A stretch of 64,000 nt of DNA from an uncultured Clostridia bacterium (GTDB lineage Bacteria > Bacillota > Clostridia > Oscillospirales > Acutalibacteraceae), in the NCBI GenBank assembly GCA_947572385.1, contig CANPBX010000001.1, forward strand, positions 1 through 64,000, in the 5' to 3' direction. Under the pieces are notes generated by a model. The model saw only the letters and a program-made list of their open reading frames with translations. It searched no databases and was not told the origin of the DNA. Positions 26,665 to 32,927 of the stretch are shown in pieces (the first letter of the stretch is position 1; each line of letters begins with the position of its first letter). Made by a program: the position numbers and the translations under genes.

Positions 26665-29600
26665 TCACATCAGGAACTGCTGGAGCACATCCATCAGCAG
26701 GCCAATGTCTATGGGCTTTGCTATGTGGGCGTTCATGCCGCTTTTCAGCGCCGCCTCCTTGTCGTCCTCCATAGCGTTGGCGGTCATCGCTATGATAGGC
26801 AGGCTCTTTACGTCCCGGCGGTCAAGGGCGCGTATGGCCTTCGTGGCCTCGTAGCCGTTCATGACCGGCATCTGCACGTCCATGAGCACGCCGTCATAAT
26901 AGCCCTCCTCGGCCTTCTCCATCATGGACACGGCGTCCGTGCCGTCGGGGGCGGGCTCTATCACGAACCCGGCCTCCTCCAGGATGACCGTTGCTATCTC
27001 CCGGTTGAGCTCGTTGTCCTCCACCAGCAGGAGCCTCCTGCCAGCAAAGTCGGCCTCGGTCCAGACAGCCTCCTCAGCCTGGTCCCCGCCGCCGATATTG
27101 TTTGCAGCCAGCAGCGCCGACCTCAGATCCGACATGAACAGCGGCTTCGCGCAGAAGGCGGTGATCCCCGCGGCCTTGGCCTCGTCCTCGATATCCGCCC
27201 AGTCGTAGGCCGTGAGGATGATAATGGGGGCGTCTCTGCCCACCACGCTCCTTATCTTCCTGGCGGTCTCTATGCCGCTGGTCTCAGGCATCTGCCAGTC
27301 TATTATGTAGGTATGGTAGGGGTCCCCCTCCTCGCAGGCGGACTTGGCCCTGTAGGCCGCCTCCCGGCCCGAGGTGGTCCACTCCGAGCGCATGCCTATG
27401 CTCTTGAGCATTTTGCTCACGCTGTCGCAGACGTTGAAGTCGTCGTCCACCACCATGGAGCGCAGGCCCTGGAGCTCCTTTATCTCCTGGGCGTTCTTCT
27501 CCACGTCCTGGAGCTTTAGCGGTATCCTCACCGAGAAGGTGCTGCCCTTGCCCACCTCGCTCTCAACGGTTATCTCGCCGCTCATCATGTCCACAATGCT
27601 CTTTGTTATCGCCATGCCGAGGCCCGCGCCCTGTATGCCGCTGCGCGTGGCGGTGGACTCCCGCTCAAAGGGCTCGAAGATATGCTCCACGAACTCCCTT
27701 GACATACCAATGCCGTTGTCCTTTACGATGAACAGGTACTCCCCCCAGCCGTGCTTGAACGCGGGCCGCTGGATGATCCTGAAGCTCACCGTCCCGCCGG
27801 CGGGGGTGTATTTCACGGCGTTGCCCATAAGGTTTATGAATATCTGGTTGAGCTTTAACGGGTCCGCTATGACGTCCTCGTTCACCACCTCGAAGGTGTC
27901 TATAAACATCTCGAGCTGCTTGGACTTCACCTGGGGCTGGATGATATTCACCAGGTTGTGCATGAGCTCGGGTATATTGCACTCCTGGTTGTGGATCTGG
28001 AGCTTGCCGCTCTCGATCCGGCTCATGTCCAGTATGTCGTTTATCAGCCCCAGCAGGTGGTTGCTGGAGGAGAGTATCTTCTGCAGGCAGTCCCGCACCT
28101 GGTCCGCGCGCTCCATATGGCTTGCGGCTATGGTGGCAAAGCCGATGATGGCGTTCATCGGCGTGCGGATATCGTGGCTCATATTTGAAAGGAAGGTGGT
28201 CTTTGCCTGGTTCGCGTGCTGGGCCTGCATGAGCGCGTCCTGGAGGGCCCGGGTCTGCTCCCGCTGCTTCTGCTCCTGCTCGGTGATGTCCTTTGAGACC
28301 ACCATCGCGATAAGGTCCCCGGTGTCCTCGTCCCGGGCCAGCAGGAAGGACTGCCTTATACAGTGGGCCTCCCCGTCCCAGGACTCCCAGTAGTCCACGT
28401 CCGTCTCCATGTTCCCCCGCTCGAACTGGGCCTTCAGGTACTCAACGTCCGCGCACCTCCCATAGGCCTCCCGGGACTCCGGCAGCACCTCCCGCGCCCA
28501 GCGCTCAAAGCACTCCGAGGCCTTGCAGGGCGCTTTGAGCCCCACGGCCTCCAGCGCGGAGCCAGCCTTGCCGTCCCTGAGCCTCAGCACGTCCTGCTCC
28601 ACCCTGTCGTTTGTCAGGTTGCACTCGAAGGCGCTCACGGCGTTGGACATTATCGCAAGCCTGTACTGCCTGGCCTTGCGGTTCAGGACAGAGCGCTCCC
28701 GCTGCTCCCTGAGCTCCCGGAGCTTTAGCTCCGTCACGTTCTGGCGCACATACAGCGCCCTCACCGGCACGCCCTCCCGGCGCTCCAGGCACACCACTAT
28801 CAGGTGCTCCCACTCCTCCTTGCCCCCGCGGCGCACATGGCACTCATGCACCAGGGAGTCGGAGCCCCTCAGGCCGTCTATAAGGGCGCCGGGCCTTGCG
28901 AACCTCCTGTAGGCCGCCTTGCCCTCATCCCCTATCAGGTCGGCGGCGTGGGTGGGTATCACGTTTTCGGTGTACCTCCCCTCCATGGGCAGGTCGGCGC
29001 TCATCGGGCCCGCTCCCGCCATATATGAGTAGCTGTCCCGCTCCAGGTCCACTATAAGGTATCTGGAGGAGAAAAGTATGTTTATGCCCCGGAGCACGTC
29101 GCTGAAGGTCTTATTCTCCTTCTCGAGCTGCCTGCGCTGCCGCCCGGCCTTTATTATGAGGAAGGCCACATACAGCACGAACAGGACTATCAGGCAGGCC
29201 TCGAGCCAGATCCCCGCGCTGTTCGCCCGCCTGAGCATATTATCGGTTATGTGCCTGGGGAATGCCTGCACGAGCACGTAGTCGTGCCCCGGCAGGCTCA
29301 CCGCGCAGAGGTTGTCGATATCGCTCTCGTCATTGCAGAAGACGGACGCGCTGCCGCCCTCCTCAAAGGCCGCGGTCCTTATGCTCCTTGCGACCCCCCT
29401 GTCGATGACCCCCGCCCCCGACATATTTTCAAGAAGGTCCCCCGCGTGCGACCCTCCGCCGGAGCTGGCAATTATGCTGCCGTCCATATGGCACAGGTAC
29501 ACCTGGGCCTGCTCCCCGAAGTAGGTGGCCGAGAGCATGTCGCGCATATAGTCCTCGGAAAAATACAGCCCCAGGAACACGCCGCACACCTTCTCCCCCG

Positions 29601-30069
29601 TCCTCACTGGGGAAAAGAACACCATCATCGGCTTGCCCGTTATCCTGCACTTGGACACGACCTCTATCCCGCTCTCGCCGCTCATGCCCCTTATGAAATA
29701 TTCCCGGTCGGAGCTGTCGCTGGTCCTGCCGTCGGAGGTAAGGTTCATTCCTGTCACATCTGTAAAGCGCACAGCGTCGAAGCTGGTATTGCGCTCCATC
29801 TCCCTTAGCATCTCCTGGTCTATCCTCGGGGCCTCCCCGTCGGTGCCCACCAGGTACGCGCAGCTCTCGACGCGCTGCAGGGCATCGTCGAACTCGCTGC
29901 CTATGCGCTCTGCCGTCTGCCTGGCGCAGTCCTCGGCGTAGACCCTGTTCTGCTCCTGTATCCTCCCCTGGTTTTGGGCCGTATAGATGAAAAACAGCAC
30001 AGATACTACAGCCAGGAAAAGAAAGGCGTAGGATACCGACTGCCAGACGGGCCTGTTCCGCTGCTGCAT
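26665..30069 (-). CDS. Hybrid sensor histidine kinase with two receiver domains
   Basis: About 1,134 residues from the ATG at 30069. Order: membrane helix (about 12-30), large extracytoplasmic Cache-like sensor, second helix (about 285-305), a PAS-like linker, HisKA with LSNMSHDIRTPMNAIIGFA, and ATPase with NLMGNAVKYT, DNGIGMS and GAGLGMAIT. A first receiver (VVDDDFNVCDS, IIDWQMPETSG) and a second (VEDNELNREIA, LMDVQMPVMNGYEA) follow. No Hpt domain or separate DNA-binding regulator is nearby, so output must go through a distant phosphotransfer partner. Confidence 0.87.
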   Translation of the reverse strand: MQQRNRPVWQSVSYAFLFLAVVSVLFFIYTAQNQGRIQEQNRVYAEDCARQTAERIGSEFDDALQRVESCAYLVGTDGEAPRIDQEMLREMERNTSFDAVRFTDVTGMNLTSDGRTSDSSDREYFIRGMSGESGIEVVSKCRITGKPMMVFFSPVRTGEKVCGVFLGLYFSEDYMRDMLSATYFGEQAQVYLCHMDGSIIASSGGGSHAGDLLENMSGAGVIDRGVARSIRTAAFEEGGSASVFCNDESDIDNLCAVSLPGHDYVLVQAFPRHITDNMLRRANSAGIWLEACLIVLFVLYVAFLIIKAGRQRRQLEKENKTFSDVLRGINILFSSRYLIVDLERDSYSYMAGAGPMSADLPMEGRYTENVIPTHAADLIGDEGKAAYRRFARPGALIDGLRGSDSLVHECHVRRGGKEEWEHLIVVCLERREGVPVRALYVRQNVTELKLRELREQRERSVLNRKARQYRLAIMSNAVSAFECNLTNDRVEQDVLRLRDGKAGSALEAVGLKAPCKASECFERWAREVLPESREAYGRCADVEYLKAQFERGNMETDVDYWESWDGEAHCIRQSFLLARDEDTGDLIAMVVSKDITEQEQKQREQTRALQDALMQAQHANQAKTTFLSNMSHDIRTPMNAIIGFATIAASHMERADQVRDCLQKILSSSNHLLGLINDILDMSRIESGKLQIHNQECNIPELMHNLVNIIQPQVKSKQLEMFIDTFEVVNEDVIADPLKLNQIFINLMGNAVKYTPAGGTVSFRIIQRPAFKHGWGEYLFIVKDNGIGMSREFVEHIFEPFERESTATRSGIQGAGLGMAITKSIVDMMSGEITVESEVGKGSTFSVRIPLKLQDVEKNAQEIKELQGLRSMVVDDDFNVCDSVSKMLKSIGMRSEWTTSGREAAYRAKSACEEGDPYHTYIIDWQMPETSGIETARKIRSVVGRDAPIIILTAYDWADIEDEAKAAGITAFCAKPLFMSDLRSALLAANNIGGGDQAEEAVWTEADFAGRRLLLVEDNELNREIATVILEEAGFVIEPAPDGTDAVSMMEKAEEGYYDGVLMDVQMPVMNGYEATKAIRALDRRDVKSLPIIAMTANAMEDDKEAALKSGMNAHIAKPIDIGLLMDVLQQFLM

Positions 30070-30153
30070 GATCCCTCTCCCCCTCCTTAGAGTTGCACTC
30101 TTTCCACCATTATAGCACATAAGGCCGGAACTTGCAAGAGATGTATCGCGCTT

Positions 30154-30408
30154 TCAGCCTTCCGGGGAGGAGCCTGTTTCCCCCTCCCCGCCCCCCCCTG
30201 TGCGCTTGCGTATGAACCTGTAGTCCTCCGTGGTGAGCTCGATAGGGCCGTGCTTTTGCTCGAAGCGGCTGACATGGGCCCGGATAAGCTGCTCCAGCTC
30301 CCTGTTTGCGGAGCGCCCGTTATACTCCGCGATGTACTTCAGCTTGTCCATCAGCCCCTCCGAGGTGCGCAGTGTGTACTGTGGGTATCTGTGCTTTCCA
30401 GACGGCAT
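30154..30408 (-). CDS. Ribbon-helix-helix DNA-binding protein (Arc-like)
   Basis: 84 residues after a strong AAGGAGG site. The beta strand YPQYTLRTSE is followed by helices LMDKLKYIAEYNGRS and ANRELEQLIRAHVSRFEQKHG, matching the Arc/MetJ fold. The tail is Gly/Glu-rich. It is divergent from an XRE gene across a 160-bp promoter region; RHH proteins often act as autorepressors or antitoxins, but no toxin partner is visible. Confidence 0.72.
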   Translation of the reverse strand: MPSGKHRYPQYTLRTSEGLMDKLKYIAEYNGRSANRELEQLIRAHVSRFEQKHGPIELTTEDYRFIRKRTGGGGEGETGSSPEG

Positions 30409-30493
30409 AACGACCTCCTTCAGTTTTTACTGTATTCTTCTTTACCAGACTGTATGAAGTAGTATACCAACCAGAAGTTATTTTATTAGCATA

Positions 30494-30522
30494 TTGACAT
30501 TAGGTGGAGACCCATTTATAAT
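30494..30522 (+). promoter_or_regulatory. Consensus promoter of the XRE gene
   Basis: TTGACA (30494-30499), a 17-bp spacer and TATAAT (30517-30522), both hexamers exact. Confidence 0.85.
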
Positions 30523-30569
30523 ACTAAGTGAGCCGTGTTTACATTAAAATGAATGGGGATGACAATAGC

Positions 30570-30839
30570 ATGACAGCCTTTAACAAAGACCTTGGAGCCA
30601 TGCTGCGCACGATGCGCCTGGCAAAGAACGCCACCCAGGAGAGCGTGGCGAAGCTGCTTGGGGTGACCCGCTCCGCCTACTCCTACTACGAGTCCGGCAA
30701 GACCTCCCCCGACCTGCACGACCTCAGGGTGCTGGCGGAGTTTTTCGGCATATCGCCCTCGGACTTCTTCTACCCCGAGCTCTACGCCGACCCTAAGGAT
30801 TCCGGCAGGCGGGTCCAGAAGAGCAAGCCCTTGAACTAG
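30570..30839 (+). CDS. XRE family transcriptional regulator
   Basis: From ATG 30570 (a GGGGA site upstream; ATGs at 30528 and 30549 are less likely) the protein has 89 residues. The helix-turn-helix is MRLAKNATQESVAKLLGV then TRSAYSYYESGKTSPDL, followed by FFGISPSDFFYPELY. This is a Cro/CI-type repressor of the kind found singly in clostridial chromosomes. It has an exact consensus promoter. Target unknown. Confidence 0.82.
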   Translation: MTAFNKDLGAMLRTMRLAKNATQESVAKLLGVTRSAYSYYESGKTSPDLHDLRVLAEFFGISPSDFFYPELYADPKDSGRRVQKSKPLN

Positions 30840-30993
30840 GGGCCTGCCCTATGCATTCGCGATACATATTTACCCAATACCTGAACGATCCATGATATTT
30901 GCAAGGATCTGTTGCTTTCTGGACCTCATAGCGGTATACTGCCGTTACTGAATATCGTTTATACTGAAGCCCGCTATGAAAGGATGATAGACG

Positions 30994-31296
30994 ATGAAAA
31001 GGCTCGCAGCCCTGCCGCTGCGCGCGCCTTCACTCCTGCTGCCCTTCTCCGCCTGCGGGCCCAAGCCTTCCGGCCCCGGGTCCATTGGCCGCGGTCCCGG
31101 CATTGACGGCCTCCGGGCTGTGCAGGACTCTATGACCGCTGTAAGCTTTTTCGACACGGTGACTGTCGGGGTGCATGAGCTGGAGAGCCGCTGCCTGAGC
31201 ATACCTACCGGCTTTGAGGAGGGGGCATCGACCAGCTCGTTGGCGAGACCTGCCGGGTGCTGCCATGAGCCCGCAGGAGCCCCAGACCGGGTATAA
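30994..31296 (+). pseudogene. Lipoprotein N-terminus, possibly an ApbE remnant
   Basis: The first ~25 codons look like a worn lipoprotein signal (MKRLAAL, then LLLPFSACG). The next segment contains FFDTVTVGV, similar to the first strand of ApbE flavin transferases (FFDTVVTV type). After that the sequence is Ser/Pro/Arg-rich and not protein-like. If this was apbE, more than 200 residues are gone. The ancestry is a guess from a short match. Nothing else is seen in 30840-30993. Confidence 0.35.
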
Positions 31297-31323
31297 GCAG
31301 ATCGGGCATGATATCGCACAGCT

Positions 31324-31351
31324 AAAAAGCCTCCTGTCCCAGGAGGCTTTT
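31324..31351. terminator. Terminator, usable on both strands
   Basis: A perfect 12-bp stem, AAAAGCCTCCTG with CAGGAGGCTTTT around a 3-base loop; CTTTTT follows on the minus strand. It lies 150 bp past the S1-domain gene and could end that mRNA or the small RNA suggested at 31340-31480. Confidence 0.78.
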
Positions 31352-31429
31352 GCCTGTCTGCGGGGCGGCATGGCTGCCCGGCCAGGCTGGCACGATCCGC
31401 GCCGTCCACCTCCACCGCCCCTCCCTCGG

Positions 31430-31495
31430 GGCCAGCCGTTCAAGCTGTGGCGGCGCCCGCTTTTTCCTTTTTATAGCCTATTAGACACGCCCGGG
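31430..31495 (-). repeat. Diverged copy of the antitoxin RNA promoter and leader
   Basis: Read on the minus strand, this stretch aligns with 32514-32588 on the plus strand. It shares the exact block AAAAAGCGGGCGCCGCCA, then four variable bases, then TTGAACGGCTGGCC. Upstream, TTTAAA and TAATAG align with the TTGACA and TATAAT of the other copy, so this promoter is weaker or decayed. A transcript starting here would run about 130 nt to the terminator at 31324. The region 31297-31500 has no convincing gene. Confidence 0.6.
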
Positions 31496-31500
31496 GCTTT

Positions 31501-32430
31501 TTAAAACACTGTGCGGATGAGCTTTTCGCTCTCAGGCGGGGAGTAGACGAATTCCTCCATATGCGCGCCGCTGAAGAAGTATTCAGGGGGCTGGGGGCGT
31601 CTGGGCTCGCTGTCGAAGGTCTCGATGATTATCAGCTTCACCTTCATCCTCTGGGGCAGCACGCTCTTTATGAAGACGCTGGCCTGCTGGCCCGGGAAGA
31701 TGTTCTCCCGGGTCTCCGCAAGCCCCGCCAGGTTTGGGGAGAGCTCCACGAAGACCCCATAGTTTTCTATGCTGCGTATGACCCCGCCCACGGTCTCCCC
31801 GGCCTGGAAGCGCCCGGCGTTCTCGGCCCAGGTGCCAAGTAGCTCCTTATGGGTCAGGTTTATCCTGCCGTTCTCCCGGCTCCTCACCACCACCCTTATG
31901 TCCATCCCCGGCAGGAAGCGCTCCTTGGGGTGGCCTATCCGGGAGACGGAAATGCTGTCTATAGGCAGCAGGGCGGGTATGCCGCAGCCGATGTCCGCAA
32001 AGGCCCCGAAGGGCTCAAGGTGGGTGACCCTGGCGGGTATCACGTCCCCGGGGGCAAGCCTCTCTATGTACTCTCTCTGGCAGCGCTCCTGGGCCGCCCG
32101 CCGGGACAGCAGGGCCGTCACCCGACCTTCGCCGTCCCTTATAAAGTCACGCACGATAAACGAGACAGGCCTGTTCACTCGGGAGAGTATGGCGATATCC
32201 CGCACAGTCCCCTCCCTAATGCCCAGGGCCCCCTCCTCCCTTGGGATGATCCCCCTCATACAGCCAAGGTCCACAATAAGGTCGTGGGCGCTGTCGCACA
32301 TAACGGCCCGGGCCTCCAGTATCCGTCCCTCCCGCATGGCTTCGCCGAGCGCGGCAGGGGAGCCTATCGCCGCCAGATCCTCCGGCGAGTTCAGCCGGTG
32401 TCCTTCAGGGTAAAACTGGGTCTCCAACAT
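31501..32430 (-). CDS. S1 RNA-binding domain protein, ribosomal protein S1-like
   Basis: Start at 32430 with a GGGAAG site, 309 residues. Three S1-type OB folds can be traced. The first contains DLIVDLGCMRGIIP. The second is GDVIPARVTHLEPFGAFADI with PIDSISVSRI. The third is GETVGGVIRSIENYGVFVEL with NLAGLAE. The length fits the short S1-like proteins of Clostridia rather than the full S1 of proteobacteria. It probably binds mRNA during translation. Confidence 0.82.
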   Translation of the reverse strand: MLETQFYPEGHRLNSPEDLAAIGSPAALGEAMREGRILEARAVMCDSAHDLIVDLGCMRGIIPREEGALGIREGTVRDIAILSRVNRPVSFIVRDFIRDGEGRVTALLSRRAAQERCQREYIERLAPGDVIPARVTHLEPFGAFADIGCGIPALLPIDSISVSRIGHPKERFLPGMDIRVVVRSRENGRINLTHKELLGTWAENAGRFQAGETVGGVIRSIENYGVFVELSPNLAGLAETRENIFPGQQASVFIKSVLPQRMKVKLIIIETFDSEPRRPQPPEYFFSGAHMEEFVYSPPESEKLIRTVF

Positions 32431-32507
32431 TTCTGCACTTCCCTTTCTATACAAATCTCTGGTCTTCCCAAAAGATTATATGCGGGGATACGAGGGGATA
32501 TGCGGGG

Positions 32508-32536
32508 TTGACAAACGGGGCGGGGGAGTGTATAAT
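32508..32536 (+). promoter_or_regulatory. Consensus promoter of the antisense (antitoxin) RNA
   Basis: TTGACA (32508-32513), 17-bp spacer, TATAAT (32531-32536), both exact. No protein-coding gene follows on the plus strand. Transcription from about 32543 would run against the 3' end of the small membrane-peptide gene. Confidence 0.82.
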
Positions 32537-32542
32537 GCGGAT

Positions 32543-32655
32543 AGGAAAAGACAAAAAGCGGGCGCCGCCATGATTTGAACGGCTGGCCCGATCGATCTAA
32601 CTACTTAAGAAGTAGCCGCAGCCTTGGACCGGGAGCGGCTGCTTCTTGTTTGCAC
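32543..32655 (+). ncRNA. Predicted antisense RNA antitoxin
   Basis: The start is inferred from the promoter at 32508-32536. The end is inferred from a 13-bp stem (32607-32619 with 32635-32647, one wobble pair) followed by a T-rich stretch, giving about 110 nt. It would be fully complementary to the last third of the toxin mRNA, including the stop codon region. It contains TGAACGGCTGGCC (32576-32588), complementary to the 3' foldback element of that mRNA. It has no open frame of note. Its existence is predicted, not measured. Confidence 0.6.
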
Positions 32656-32823
32656 GGTCGTTCAACGCGATAAATAAGCTCACGATAGTCTGGATAAAGC
32701 CCAGCATGATCTGCAGCGTTTCGCACGCGCTCAAAAGTATCACCTCCAATCCACGGAGGACCCCCTTCCATGCTGGCTGCATGGCGGTCTCTATGTAATC
32801 GGAAGTTTCAGGCCAGCCGTTCA
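32576..32823. repeat. 13-bp perfect inverted repeat bracketing the toxin gene
   Basis: TGAACGGCTGGCC at 32576-32588 and its exact complement at 32811-32823. Both arms lie inside the predicted toxin transcript (about 32842 to 32545), so its 5' and 3' ends could pair. A third copy is at 31430-31442. The position, just after the promoter and just after the stop codon, suggests an RNA role rather than a transposon end. Confidence 0.7.
32597..32734 (-). CDS. Holin-like type I toxin peptide
   Basis: 45 codons from a TTG at 32734, eight bases after an ideal GGAGG site; the stop is TAG. MSACETLQIMLGFIQTIVSL begins a single membrane helix, followed by NDRANKKQ and a short polar tail. This layout (acidic residue, helix of about 18, basic end) matches the putative holin-like toxin (Hol_Tox) and related type I toxins of Firmicutes. 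These insert into the membrane when overproduced. An upstream CCTCC (complement at 32755-32759) can pair with the GGAGG (32743-32747) and hide the ribosome site. The final 12 codons lie in the bidirectional hairpin. The family call rests on form and a short motif. Confidence 0.68.
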   Translation of the reverse strand: MSACETLQIMLGFIQTIVSLFIALNDRANKKQPLPVQGCGYFLSS

Positions 32824-32848
32824 CCGTTTTTATGACAGTGCCCGGTCT

Positions 32849-32877
32849 ATTATAGCACCCATGTCGGATAAAGCCAA
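32849..32877 (-). promoter_or_regulatory. Promoter of the toxin gene
   Basis: On the minus strand TTGGCT (32872-32877) and TATAAT (32849-32854) are 17 bp apart. Transcription would start near 32842, giving a 5' leader of about 108 nt. The leader carries the 5' inverted-repeat arm, a 6-bp hairpin (32768-32784) and the anti-Shine-Dalgarno stem. Confidence 0.75.
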
Positions 32878-32927
32878 TGCGGCAAGAGCGGACCCTCCCG
32901 GGCCCGCCCTCTTTCTATATAAATATA

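Noticed and set aside
30945..31504. Several overlapping frames of 60-156 codons on both strands
   Set aside because: No ribosome sites, Arg/Pro/Gly-rich composition, mutually exclusive; only the lipoprotein-like start at 30994 has any support.
32576..32823. Insertion element ends around the toxin gene
   Set aside because: The 13-bp repeats have no target duplication or transposase, and both lie within the predicted transcript, so an RNA-pairing role explains them better.
32735..32824. N-terminal extension of the toxin peptide from an ATG at 32824
   Set aside because: The extension lies in the structured leader and has no ribosome site; the TTG at 32734 has an ideal one.
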